Shown here: piece by piece, positions 48,885 to 57,736 of the stretch | Numbering within the stretch: position 1 is the first letter of the stretch | Layout of the letters: each line of letters begins with the position of its first letter | Assembly: GCA_963818205.1 (NCBI GenBank) | Contig: CAWFRG010000001.1 | Span: forward strand, 296,009 to 360,008 | From: CAVVYV01 sp963818205 | Lineage (GTDB): Bacteria > Actinomycetota > Thermoleophilia > Solirubrobacterales > 70-9 | DNA length: 64,000 nt | Direction: 5' to 3' | Program-made: the position numbers and the translations under genes | The notes under the pieces: generated by a model | What the model saw: the letters and a program-made list of their open reading frames with translations, nothing else | Told to the model about the DNA's origin: nothing | Database searches by the model: none

Positions 48885-49641
48885 ATGATCAGGACACAGA
48901 GGATGAGACGGGCGGCCCTCGGCACCGCCGTAGTCCTCGGAATCGCAGCGCTCGCGGGTGCCGTGGCTCAGGCGAACCGCGGGCTGCCCGAGGGACACCA
49001 GCCGGCAAGGATCGACCCGGCCGACTTCACCACCACGATCGACAATCCCGTACTACCCGCTGCGTCCGGGCGATAGGCGCGTCTACCGTGAGACCGCCCC
49101 GGACGGCACGCGCCAGAAGATCGTCGATGAGGTGACGGACCGGACGAAGCGGATCGCCAACGGGGTCACTGCGCGGGTAATCGTCGCGACGGTCACCAAC
49201 CACAGGGGAAAGGTCGTCGAGTTCACGGAGGAGTGGTTCGCGCAGGACAGGGCCGGCAACGTCTGGTACTTCGGGGAGGACACCACCAAGTACGAGAACG
49301 GCAAGGCGAGCAAGTTCGGATCCTTTGAAGCCGGCGTGAACGGAGCCGAGCCGGGTGTCCAGATGCCGACGACGCCCCGAACCGGAATGCGCTATCGGCT
49401 GGAGGGCGGTTACGCGACCGGCGCCGCCGACCACACTGAGATTCTGAGCGTGGGCACGGAGCAGGTTGAGGTGCCCTTCGGCTATTTCCGCCGAACGGCG
49501 ATGATGCGTGACTTCACGCCGCTCGAGCCCAGGGTGAGCGAGCTCTGGTTCTACGCGAAGGGGGTCGGGGCGGTGCTCGCGCTCGACATCTCCGACGGCG
49601 ACCACCGCGAAGAGCTCGTCAGGTTTACGCGTGGGAAGTAA
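48885..49641 (+). CDS. secreted protein, paralogue of 44022-44821 (one frame break)
   Basis: About 251 residues from ATG 48885 with a GGGAG ribosome site. Signal peptide AALGTAVVLGIAALAGAVAQ. After one extra C near 49052 is removed the mature part reads DFTTTIDNP/YYPLRPGDRRVYRE and continues NVWYFGEDTTKYENGKASKF, PRTGMRYRLEGGYATGAADH, FGYFRRTAMMRDFTPLEPRV and ELWFYAKGVGAVLALDISDG. Shared motifs with the first paralogue are DNPxxPLxPG, WYFGED and RDFxPL. It lacks the EF-hand loop. Function unknown. Confidence 0.7.
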
Positions 49642-49845
49642 GCCGGCACTGGCCGCATCAGACCGATGACGCGGTGTGCTCGGCCGCGGCGAGCGCTTGT
49701 TCGCAGACGCGACCGAGGTCCCAAACTGCCGTCGGCACGACGCCCGCGGGTTCGACCATGACGAGCACGGTGCGCTCGGGCGCGCTCGTCTTGTGCATGA
49801 CCCCCAAAGGGCTTGCCCCGAGCTCGCAGCGGGCGCCCGAAAGCG
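49642..49845. other. gap with an unassigned minus-strand frame
   Basis: On the minus strand a frame reading GVMHKTSAPERTVLVMVEPA and VWDLGRVCEQALAAAEHTAS ends with TGA at about 49658. Its composition is protein-like, but it has no recognised start, family or partner; it could be the displaced end of another gene. Nothing else is seen here. Confidence 0.3.
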
Positions 49846-50610
49846 CTACCCGCTCGCGGCGACGTCGTCGTACTCGTCCTTCCGCCAGGCGCGGAACTGG
49901 TCGTCTCCTTTGATCTCCTTCGGCGTCCGTTCGAGCAGGAAGGTGAAGTACGGGGCGACGAAGGGGTCGGGCGCCATCACCGTGTAGGTGTGGTAGACGG
50001 TCCCGTTCTCGCGCGCGAACGCGATCCAGCTCGGTCCCTCGCGGAGGCCGTCCTTGAGCTCGGCTCCGACCTGCTTCGACCAGTCCTGTAGCCACTCGGG
50101 CGGGTCGTCGATCATCTCCTGCACCTCGGGGATCTGCTGCGCCTGCTCCTCGGTGAGCGCGAGCCCGAAGTCCCAGGGGAAATCCGTGTCGTAGGTCGAC
50201 ACGTACGGGAACTTCCAGCCCATCCGCTCCTTGTAGGCGATCAGCCGGTCGATCGGCGCCCGCGAGAAGCAGATCAGGGTCACGTCGCGGTGGTTGAGGT
50301 GGATCTGGGCGCCCTCGAGCCCATCCGCCACGCTCGAGCAGCCGGGGCAGGCCCCGACCTCGTAGTCGGGGCCGTACATGATGTTGTAGGCGATCAGCTG
50401 CGAGCGACCATCGAAGAGCTCGGCGAGGGTCTTCTTGCCGTCCTCGGTGTCGAACTCGTACTCCTTCTCGACCGGGACCCAGGGGAGTTCCAGCCGCTTC
50501 TTCTTGATCTCCTCGTTTCGCTCCCCGGCCTCGTTCTCGAGCTTCGCGAGCTCGTCCCGGGCCGCCTGCCATTCCTCGCTGGTTCCGATCTTGTGCTCCG
50601 CCATCGGCAT
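49846..50610 (-). CDS. DUF899 thioredoxin-like protein, second copy
   Basis: 254 residues from ATG 50610. EWQAARDELAKLENEAGERN, LPWVPVEKEYEFDTEDGKKT, the Cys pair in EVGACPGCSSVADGLEGAQI, FSRAPIDRLIAYKERMGWKF and GTVYHTYTVMAPDPFVAPYF are typical DUF899. It is distinct from the gene at 46287 (low identity by eye). It is followed upstream by the TetR gene on the same strand (36 bp), so it may be in the same transcript as the repressor or under its operator. Confidence 0.83.
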   Translation of the reverse strand: MPMAEHKIGTSEEWQAARDELAKLENEAGERNEEIKKKRLELPWVPVEKEYEFDTEDGKKTLAELFDGRSQLIAYNIMYGPDYEVGACPGCSSVADGLEGAQIHLNHRDVTLICFSRAPIDRLIAYKERMGWKFPYVSTYDTDFPWDFGLALTEEQAQQIPEVQEMIDDPPEWLQDWSKQVGAELKDGLREGPSWIAFARENGTVYHTYTVMAPDPFVAPYFTFLLERTPKEIKGDDQFRAWRKDEYDDVAASG

Positions 50611-50646
50611 CTACCTCCGTTTCGTCGCTACGCCACCTCAGAGTAC

Positions 50647-51297
50647 TCAGGGCTGGCCGTACGCAGCGAGGAAGACGCGGACCGCCTCGTCCGCGTACCG
50701 TCTCAGCTCCGCCGCGGTGAACTCCTCCTCTACGCCGAACATGGCGCGGTTGAGAGGGATGGATAGGACGAGCCAGTTGAAGTGCTGGGCTGCGAGGTCC
50801 GCGTCGTCAAGCTGCAACAACCCCTTCTCGGCCAGCCGCCGGAACCTCGACGCGAGGCCCTCGGCGCTGCGTCCAGGCCCCCGTTCGTAATAGGTGCGCC
50901 CGAGCTCGGGAAAGCGGCCGGCCTCTCCGATCACCAGTCGTCGCAGCTGGACCAACTGCGGGCTGACGACGCCGACCAGCTGGCCGGCGATCTCCCGCAA
51001 ATCCGCCTCGAGGTCCTCGGAGTCGTCGAGGGTCTCGATCCCGGTGAAGAACGGATCGCCGACCTGGTCGATCGTCCCGAGGACGATCTCGGTGAACAAC
51101 CCCTCCTTGTCGGTGAACTGCCTGTAGACGGTCTGCTTCGAGACCCCCGCCTCGGCCGCGATCTCGTCCATGCTGGTTCCGAGGTAGCCGTTGCGAAGGA
51201 AGGCGGTCCTCGCGGCATCGAGGACCGCCTGGCGCTTCTGCGCCGAGCGCCCCGTCTCCGCTAGGGGCCCGGCTCCCATCGGCATCCTGGAATCCAC
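50647..51297 (-). CDS. TetR/AcrR-family repressor
   Basis: 216 residues. The N-terminal helix-turn-helix is RQAVLDAARTAFLRNGYLGT followed by SMDEIAAEAGVSKQTVYRQF. The C-terminal ligand domain has SPQLVQLRRLVIGEAGRFPE, typical of the TetR_C group near efflux regulators. It is divergent from a DrrAB-like exporter, and the 81-bp gap holds two palindromes, so it most likely represses the exporter and itself until a toxic ligand binds. ATG 51297 or an internal Met (MPMGAG) may be the start. Confidence 0.88.
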   Translation of the reverse strand: MDSRMPMGAGPLAETGRSAQKRQAVLDAARTAFLRNGYLGTSMDEIAAEAGVSKQTVYRQFTDKEGLFTEIVLGTIDQVGDPFFTGIETLDDSEDLEADLREIAGQLVGVVSPQLVQLRRLVIGEAGRFPELGRTYYERGPGRSAEGLASRFRRLAEKGLLQLDDADLAAQHFNWLVLSIPLNRAMFGVEEEFTAAELRRYADEAVRVFLAAYGQP

Positions 51298-51326
51298 CGG
51301 AAACTCCTCTCTTCCCCCCTAGACCA

Positions 51327-51370
51327 GTACTGGACAGTACAGTCTTATCCTCTGGTACTGTACCGTCCAG
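51327..51370. promoter_or_regulatory. paired palindromic operators in the tetR-exporter gap
   Basis: GTACTGGACAGTAC (51327-51340) and GGTACTGTACC (51354-51364) are palindromes. In addition CTGGACAGTACAG (51330-51342) is repeated inverted as CTGTACCGTCCAG (51358-51370) with 12 of 13 matches and a 15-base spacer. The placement between divergent start codons fits TetR operators overlapping both promoters. Confidence 0.75.
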
Positions 51371-51378
51371 TCTAGTTC

Positions 51379-52250
51379 ATGGAGGGCACGGAAACAAGAA
51401 CTGAGCGCGCCCGAGGGTCGTCGAGCATCCAGGCGCCGAGGACCGAATCCGCCTTGGCGCCCCCGCCGTCCTCGCCAAGGAGCTCGTCAAGACCTACACC
51501 AACGGTGACGAAGTGGAGGCCGTCCGGGGTGTGGACCTCGAGGTCCACACCGGCGAGATCTTCGGCTTCCTCGGCCCCAACGGCGCGGGCAAGTCGACGA
51601 CCGTCCGAATGCTGACGACGCTGTTGACGATCACCTCAGGCCGGGCCGAGGTCGCCGGCGTTGACGTCGCCGGCGATCCGGATGAGGTCCGCCGCAAGAT
51701 CGGCGTCGCATTGCAGGAGGCCGGCCTCGACCCCCGCCAGACCGGCCGCGAGCTCCTCATCCTCCACGGGCGGCTGTTCGGACTCGGCGCCGCCGAGGCG
51801 AAGGAGCGAGCCGAGCAGCTGCTCACGCTGGTCGAGCTCGAGGACGCCGCGGACCGGGTGACCAAGGGCTACTCGGGCGGCATGCAGCGCCGGCTCGACC
51901 TCGCCGCGGCGCTCGTCCACCGGCCCGAGGTCCTCTTCCTGGACGAGCCGACCACCGGCCTCGATCCGGCGAGCCGGCTGACGGTCTGGGAGGAGCTGCG
52001 CCGGATCAACCGCCAGGGTACGACCGTGTTCCTGACGACCCAGTATCTCGAGGAGGCCGACCAGCTCTGTGACCGGATCGCGATCATCGACGACGGCAAG
52101 ATCGTGCGCGAGGGGACGCCGGAGCGGCTCAAGGCCGATCTGAGTGAGCGTAATGGCGGCGCTGCGGCCACCCTGGAGGACGTGTTCCTCGACGCGACCG
52201 GGCGCAGCCGGGACCGCGCCGCGGGCGAGGTCCAGGAGGTTGCGGCATGA
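51379..52250 (+). CDS. ABC exporter ATPase, DrrA-like (frame break near 51470)
   Basis: About 290 residues. ATG 51379 lies just after the operators and opens MEGTETRTERARGSSSIQ. One missing base near 51470 shifts to LAKELVKTYTNGDEVEAVRG, the start of the ABC domain. Walker A FGFLGPNGAGKSTTVRMLTT, Q loop VALQEAGLDPRQTGRELL, signature KGYSGGMQRRLDLAAALVHR, Walker B LFLDEPTTGLDPASRLTV. The C-terminus TLEDVFLDATGRSRD matches daunorubicin-resistance ATPases. It pairs with the next gene (overlap ATGA) as a drug or lipid exporter. Confidence 0.87.
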
Positions 52251-53003
52251 GCGCGACGATCGCATTGGGGCGACGCTCGCTCCGGGAGGCGATCCGCCAG
52301 CCCGACGCCCTGTTCATGACGATGTTCATCCCGATCTTCTTCCTGGTCGTCAACACCGGCCAGGCCGCCGACATCTTCCCGTCGGACTCGACCGGGTTCC
52401 TGGAGGGCCAGGGGTACGGCGCCTTCCAGCTGCCGATCACCCTGCTGCTCGCGGCCTCGTTCGGGATGGCCGCGCTCTTCCTGGTCGAGGAGATCGAGGG
52501 CGGCTATTTCGACAAGCTGCGCGCGATCCCGATCCCGCGCTACTCGATGGTGCTCGGCCGCCTGGTGGCGGAGGGCGCGAAATGTGTCGTGATCGCCTCA
52601 GTGATCGTGCTGATCGCCCTGCCGTTCGGGATCAACGATCGCGAGCGGGCCGCTGGGCTTCGTCCTGCTGGTCGCGCTCACCGCGCTCTGGGGCGTCGTC
52701 TACGCCGGCTTCATGCAGCTGATCGCGCTGAAGACGCGGAGCGCGGCGGCGACGAACTCGGGCGGGCTGATCTTCTTCCCCCTGCTGTTCCTGACGCCTA
52801 ACTTCGTCCCGCGCGACCTGTTGACGGAGCCGATGGAGGTGGCCGCGACGCTGAACCCCGTCACCTACCTGATGGAGGCGCTTCGCTCGCTGATCCTCGT
52901 CGACCTCGACTGGGCGGACATCTGGCCGGGCTTCGCGGTGGTCCTCGCGCTCGGCGCGGTGATGCTCGTGCTCAACGTTCGGATGATCGCGAGCTACGAC
53001 TAG
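52247..53003 (+). CDS. ABC-2 type exporter permease, DrrB-like (one frame break)
   Basis: About 251 residues with six membrane helices: ALFMTMFIPIFFLVVNTG, LPITLLLAASFGMAALFLVE, CVVIASVIVLIALPFG, then after one extra base near 52652 LGFVLLVALTALWGVVYAGF, GGLIFFPLLFLTPNFVP and FAVVLALGAVMLVLNVRMI. The ABC-2 signature EEIEGGYFDKLRAIPIPRYS and LNPVTYLMEALRSLI are clear. Forms the membrane half of the DrrA-like exporter; the ATG overlaps the ATPase stop. Confidence 0.86.
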
Positions 53004-53041
53004 ATGCGGCCCTGGCGCTTGGTCGTAAACGGTTAGACATA

Positions 53042-53068
53042 GGAAGGCCTGCGGTATTGCGGCCTTCC
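53042..53068. terminator. hairpin after the exporter operon
   Basis: GGAAGGCC (53042-53049) pairs with GGCCTTCC (53061-53068) around an 11-base loop, 38 bases after the permease stop. No T-tract. Confidence 0.6.
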
Positions 53069-53128
53069 GTTCGGTACCACGGCTGGTACCACGGACGAGT
53101 TGTCGCTACTCGACGGCTCGGCTTGGGA
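53069..53128. repeat. paired-GGTACC intergenic motif, copy 1
   Basis: GTTCGGTACCAC is followed by GCTGGTACC, with GGTACC hexamers at 53073-53078 and 53085-53090 (12 bp centre to centre), and GGCTTGGGA at 53120-53128. The same arrangement with the same hexamer spacing is found at 57737-57777. It lies about 105 bp before the start of the copper-protein gene, so a shared regulator binding site is possible; a dispersed repeat is the alternative. Confidence 0.55.
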
Positions 53129-53198
53129 AGACATTCGCTAGTGTCAGGCGCGGTCGGTTGACTCCCCATTGAGCGGCGTCGCGACAAGGAGGGATCCA

Positions 53199-54782
53199 GT
53201 GGGAACCTCAGGCACGGAGGCGCAAACCCGATCAGAGCACCGGGCCGGTGCCAGGCCAGCGCGGTTCGCAGCGCTACTCGGCCTCGTCGGCGCCGTCGCG
53301 CTGTTCGCGCCTTCCGCGGCCTCAGCCGCCGCCTGCAGCCCGACCGCGACGTCTGGTACCCAGACGACCTATGCCTGCGACATCCCGACGGGGACGATCG
53401 GTGGCTACGAGGTGAGGCAGGGGGTCGAACCCGCGCCGACTCCTCCGCTGGACGGCCACATCACGCACATGGAGACGGACATCGTCGACGCCGACACCGG
53501 GCAGCCGGTGCCGATCTCGCGACTGATGCTGCATCACATCGTCTTCGTGAACCTAAGTCAGCGCGACCGCACCTGCGGCAGCTTCGTCGGCTTCGACGGT
53601 CGAGACAACTTCGGCTCGCTCGCTCCGCAGCGCTTCTACGCCGCCGGCGAGGAGCGGGCGAAGATGTCGCTGCCCCCAGGCTACGGGTACGGGACCAACG
53701 CCACCGACATCTGGGGTGTCGTGGCCATGGTCATGAACCACCGGGCGACGGCGGACCATGCCCTGATCCACTATGAGGTGACGGTCGACACCAGTCCGCT
53801 GACCGCCGTCACGCCCTACTGGCTCGACGCGCGCGACTGCCGCGCGGACCCGATCTACAACATCCCGGGCGTCGCGCCGAAGGTGAAGAAGAAGCACAAG
53901 CGCGCCGGCAGCAAGGCCTCCGCCGCCAGGGAGTACAAGCGCGGGAAGATGAAGATGAAGAAGGGCTGGAACTCACGCCCGACGAGGAACGAGGCCCGTG
54001 ACTACGTCTTCCCGGAAAGCGGCAGGATCGTCGCCGGCGGCGGCCACGTCCACGGCGGGGCGATCGGCCTGAGGCTGACCGAGCCCGGCTGCGGAAATCG
54101 GCAGGTCGCCGGCTCCGACCCGACTTGGGGCCCTCCCGATCACCCCTTCTACAACGTGCGTCCGGTCCTGCACGAGCCGGGTCCGATCAACATGAGTGCA
54201 TTCCGCAGCACCACGGGCCTCCCCGTCCGTGCGGGCGAGACGATAAGGCTGAACTCGATTTACGAGAACTCGCTACCGCACGTGCGGGTGATGGGGATCA
54301 TGATCGTCTACCTCGCCCCCGACCCGTCGGTGACCCAGCCCTGCGGCCCGATCCCCAACTGGGAGATCCTGAAGACTGACCAGCCCGGCAGGCCCGGTCC
54401 AATCCCGTTCACGATCCCGCTCACCGGACTGGACGCCAACGGCCAGGCCGTGACGATCAACGCCCCTCCCGGGCCGCTACAGAACGCTTCGTCTGGCACG
54501 ATCGTCCCCGTCGGGGATCGCTCCTTCGGGGCTCCCAACCTGAGCGTGAAGAGGGGCTCCAGCCTCACCTGGCAGTTCTCTGGCGCGGAGCTCCACAACC
54601 TGACGCTGGCCAACGGGCCGCTCGGAATCGGCTCGGACAATCTCGACGGCAACCGCACCTTCACGCAGCAGTTCGACCGCCCGGGCACCTACCGGTTCTT
54701 CTGCGCCATCCATCCAACGCAGATGCAGCAGCGGGTGGTCGTCAAGGCCAAGAAGAAGCACAGGAGGCACAAGAAGCGCTGA
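53199..54782 (+). CDS. secreted copper protein: PHM-like two-copper core fused to a cupredoxin
   Basis: 527 residues from GTG 53199, which has AAGGAGGG eight bases upstream. Signal helix FAALLGLVGAVALFAPSAAS. The central part has the copper-ligand pattern of type II ascorbate-dependent monooxygenases (PHM/DBH): a His pair in MLHHIVFVN (His112, His113), a His in ALIHYEVTV (His191), a His-x-His in GGHVHGGA (His283, His285) and a Met in VRVMGIMIVYL (Met365/368). The C-terminal domain is a type 1 cupredoxin with His466 (ELHNLTL) and Cys502, His505, Met509 in RFFCAIHPTQMQQ. A Lys-rich insertion (KVKKKHKRAGSKAS, KRGKMKMKKGW) and a Lys/Arg tail KAKKKHRRHKKR follow. Monooxygenase activity is inferred. 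Confidence 0.68.
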   Translation: MGTSGTEAQTRSEHRAGARPARFAALLGLVGAVALFAPSAASAAACSPTATSGTQTTYACDIPTGTIGGYEVRQGVEPAPTPPLDGHITHMETDIVDADTGQPVPISRLMLHHIVFVNLSQRDRTCGSFVGFDGRDNFGSLAPQRFYAAGEERAKMSLPPGYGYGTNATDIWGVVAMVMNHRATADHALIHYEVTVDTSPLTAVTPYWLDARDCRADPIYNIPGVAPKVKKKHKRAGSKASAAREYKRGKMKMKKGWNSRPTRNEARDYVFPESGRIVAGGGHVHGGAIGLRLTEPGCGNRQVAGSDPTWGPPDHPFYNVRPVLHEPGPINMSAFRSTTGLPVRAGETIRLNSIYENSLPHVRVMGIMIVYLAPDPSVTQPCGPIPNWEILKTDQPGRPGPIPFTIPLTGLDANGQAVTINAPPGPLQNASSGTIVPVGDRSFGAPNLSVKRGSSLTWQFSGAELHNLTLANGPLGIGSDNLDGNRTFTQQFDRPGTYRFFCAIHPTQMQQRVVVKAKKKHRRHKKR

Positions 54783-54819
54783 AGTCGCGGCCAGCTCTCA
54801 GTGGAGACCAAGGTGGACA

Positions 54820-55677
54820 ATGCGTGACATCCCGTCCAGACCGAGGAGGAGTCTGAGAAGGACGCGCGCCGCCTGCCTTGGCGCGGTGGTGGCCTGCGCC
54901 GTCTCGGCAGTGACGACCGGCTCGGCCCAAGCGCAGACCACGGCGACGCTCGATCACGGAGTGATGGACCTCGGTTCGCGTACGGGCATCGAGATCGTGA
55001 CGCCGACCAATCCGGTTTTGGTCACGATCACGCCGGACACGGGGACTGCTTTCCACGTCTCGCCTGGGGGCTTTCAGTTCCCCCATTTCACTGGCACCCA
55101 GTCCGGGGTAACGATCGAGCAGGATGTTGTGCTCGCCGAGACCCTGACGGGCACCTATGACCCGGCAACCGGGGCGATGACGACCGATCCGGCGAGTTTC
55201 GATGTGACGATCGCGCTCGACGCCACATTGCTGGGGTTTGGGACCAGCACCTGCGTCATGGACGTAGCGCACGGCAACCCGGTCCCGATGTCGTTCTCGA
55301 CCGAGGCTACGTCGCCCTACCCGGGCGACCGCTTCGACCCGCTCCCGCTCAGCGACCCGCCGGTCAATGGTGCGATCGTGACCAGCTGGACTGATCTTCC
55401 GGCTTCGACGTTCACATCTGGGAGCGCGAACCTGTGCACGATCCTTGACCAGCAGAAGGCGGGTCCAGGCGGCGTGTGGCTGTCGAATGGCATCGCGCCG
55501 CCGAGCACGCCCTCCCCACCGCCACCGCCACCCAGCGTTGGTGTACTGGTTCAGGCCGCCCCGACCGGTAACCAGGTGCAACTGAAGAAGTGCATCAAGA
55601 AGGCGAAGAAGAAGTACAAGGACGACCCGGCCAAGAAGAAGGACGGCATCAAGAAGTGCAAGAAGAAGTTCGGCTGA
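54820..55677 (+). CDS. secreted protein with Pro linker and Lys-rich tail
   Basis: 285 residues. Basic signal peptide (RPRRSLRRTRAACLGAVVAC...SAQA), a beta-rich domain of about 190 residues (IEIVTPTNPVLVTITPDTGT, PHFTGTQSGVTIEQDVVLAE, TGTYDPATGAMTTDPASFDV), a Pro-rich linker (SPPPPPPSVG) and a tail of about 45 residues dominated by Lys with paired Cys (LKKCIKKAKKKYKDDPAKKK, IKKCKKKFG). No family recognised. 37 bp after the copper-protein gene, probably co-transcribed. Confidence 0.62.
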   Translation: MRDIPSRPRRSLRRTRAACLGAVVACAVSAVTTGSAQAQTTATLDHGVMDLGSRTGIEIVTPTNPVLVTITPDTGTAFHVSPGGFQFPHFTGTQSGVTIEQDVVLAETLTGTYDPATGAMTTDPASFDVTIALDATLLGFGTSTCVMDVAHGNPVPMSFSTEATSPYPGDRFDPLPLSDPPVNGAIVTSWTDLPASTFTSGSANLCTILDQQKAGPGGVWLSNGIAPPSTPSPPPPPPSVGVLVQAAPTGNQVQLKKCIKKAKKKYKDDPAKKKDGIKKCKKKFG

Positions 55678-55848
55678 GCTTCATCCCTCACGGATGCACA
55701 AGCGCCTCGGTGATGACGGCGCGGTGATCGATGCCCAGCTCATCTCGCGGCCGAACGGAAATGGTCAGCCACTCGAGTGCGCGGGCTTGCATGTGCAGTC
55801 GATGGCCTTTAGGTTCTGGATGACGGTCCCGACCGTGAGGTAGGCCGC

Positions 55849-57720
55849 ATGCACGACACCGCGGAGTTCCTGAGAACCCACGACCCGTTCAGCGGACTCG
55901 ACGAGGAGGCCTTGGAGCGGCTTGTCGAGCGGGTGGAGGTGGAGGTCTTCGAGGCGGGGGCCACCATCTTCAAGCAGGGCGAGCGGTCTCAGGGCAGGGT
56001 GCTGGTGGTGCGACGAGGGGCGATCGAGCTGGTCGATGGCAGCCGGGTCCTCGACGTGCTCGGAGAGGGGGAGCTGTTTGGACACCCCTCGATGCTGTCG
56101 GGTCTGCCGTTCGGATTCGAGGCGCGCGCCCAGGAGGACAGCCGCTGCTATTCGATGGCGGCTTCCGATGTGATCCCGCTGCTGGCGCGGCGATCGAGCC
56201 TGTCGTATCTGACGCGGTCGTTGCTGCAGCCTCGCGAGCCGGGGGGCGCGGCCGCCGAGGCCGACGTCGCCAGCGCCGAAATGACACAGCAGCCGGCCAG
56301 GGCCCTGATACGTCGCGAGCCGGTGACCTGCGCGGCGGATCGCCCCCTTCGCGAGGTGGCCCGGCTGATGTCGGAGGAGAACGTCAACTCGATGATCGTA
56401 CGGGCGGAGAACGGAGAGCTGGGAATCGTCACGGACGGCGACCTGCGCTCCCGGGTTGTGGCCGAGGGGATGTCGGTAGACGCGCCAGTGGGCGAGGTCG
56501 TATCGGGACCCCTGACCACCGTCGGTGCGGACGCTGCGGGCGCCGACGTGATGCTGGCGATGCTCGACAACGACGTCCGCCACGTTGGCGTCCTCTCTCC
56601 CAGGGGCGAGTTGCTCGGAGTGCTCGGCGGCATCGACCTGGTGGCCGCCGAGGCACGCACGCCCTTTGCGCTTCGGCGCGAGATCGCGCGGGCGCGGGAC
56701 AAGGAGGAGCTGAGTGAGGCGGCGCAGCGGCTGCGCTCCACGGTGGTCGCGCTGCATGCCACCAAGCTCCCTCCCCAGCAGATCGGCCGCGTGATCTCGG
56801 TCGTCGCCGACGCGCTGATCCGGCGCATGATCGAGCTGGCGATCGAGTCCAAGGGCACGACGCCGGCGGAGTTCGCCTGGCTTGCGCTGGGCAGCCACGG
56901 CAGACGGGAGACCGTGCCCTCTTCCGACGTCGACTCGGGGATGGCCTGGGAGGACGAGTCCGAGCGGGAGTCCGGCGGATCAGACCCGCGACGCGTGATC
57001 GCTTCCGAGGGCGTTGTGGGCTACATGCGGACGATCGCCGCCGACGTGGAGGACTGCATCCGGGTCGTTGGCTGGCGTCTCGATCCACACGGCGTGACGG
57101 CGTCCAGTGAGTTCTCTGCCAGCTCGATGGACACATGGCGCCGGTCGATCGGGAATTGGCTGCAGAACCCGGGCGACGAAAAGGTCCTGATCGCGGCCTC
57201 GATCCTGCTCGACGGCCGCACGGTTTACGGGCCGGCGGAGCTGGACCCGCGGGCGATCCTGCTGGAGCCCGCAAATCGCGCCGCGCTGCTGCCATCGATG
57301 CTCCGCCTTGCACTGGCGCCGAAGCTACCGACCGGATTCAGGGGCAACATCGTGGTCGAGAGCTCCGGCGAGCACAGCGGGACCTTCGACATCAAGCACG
57401 GCGGACTGCTTCCCGTCGTCGATATCGCCCGCTTCGGGGCACTGAAGGCCGGCGCCAAGGTCACGGCGACGATCGAGCGGCTGCGGGCGGCGTCCGAGCT
57501 CGGGGCGATCGAGCCCGCACAAGCCCGGACGCTCGAGGAGGCCTACGACCTCTTCAGTGCGCTCCGGCTCGAGCACCAGATTCAGCAGCTCGAGCGGGGA
57601 AACGAGCCAAATGACTATGTCGACCCGAAGGAGCTTTCAGAGCTCACGCGGCGGTATCTGCGCGATGCATTCCGGGAGGTCGCCGCCGTGCAGAAGTCGC
57701 TGTCGAGCGGGCCCGTCTAG
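55849..57720 (+). CDS. cNMP-binding/CBS/DUF294 nucleotidyltransferase, intact paralogue
   Basis: 623 residues, the unbroken counterpart of 1964-3843 with the same domain order: cNMP-like fold (IELVDGSRVLDVLGEGELFG), CBS pair (to about 260), nucleotidyltransferase GSHGRRETVPSSDVDSGM, and the helical C-terminal domain starting LIAASILLDGRTVYGPAELD. It shows the correct reading for both frame breaks of the first copy. Unlike that copy it has no coupled exonuclease and instead precedes an amine oxidase by 94 bp. ATG 55849. Confidence 0.87.
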   Translation: MHDTAEFLRTHDPFSGLDEEALERLVERVEVEVFEAGATIFKQGERSQGRVLVVRRGAIELVDGSRVLDVLGEGELFGHPSMLSGLPFGFEARAQEDSRCYSMAASDVIPLLARRSSLSYLTRSLLQPREPGGAAAEADVASAEMTQQPARALIRREPVTCAADRPLREVARLMSEENVNSMIVRAENGELGIVTDGDLRSRVVAEGMSVDAPVGEVVSGPLTTVGADAAGADVMLAMLDNDVRHVGVLSPRGELLGVLGGIDLVAAEARTPFALRREIARARDKEELSEAAQRLRSTVVALHATKLPPQQIGRVISVVADALIRRMIELAIESKGTTPAEFAWLALGSHGRRETVPSSDVDSGMAWEDESERESGGSDPRRVIASEGVVGYMRTIAADVEDCIRVVGWRLDPHGVTASSEFSASSMDTWRRSIGNWLQNPGDEKVLIAASILLDGRTVYGPAELDPRAILLEPANRAALLPSMLRLALAPKLPTGFRGNIVVESSGEHSGTFDIKHGGLLPVVDIARFGALKAGAKVTATIERLRAASELGAIEPAQARTLEEAYDLFSALRLEHQIQQLERGNEPNDYVDPKELSELTRRYLRDAFREVAAVQKSLSSGPV

Positions 57721-57736
57721 GCAACCTGATCGCTCG

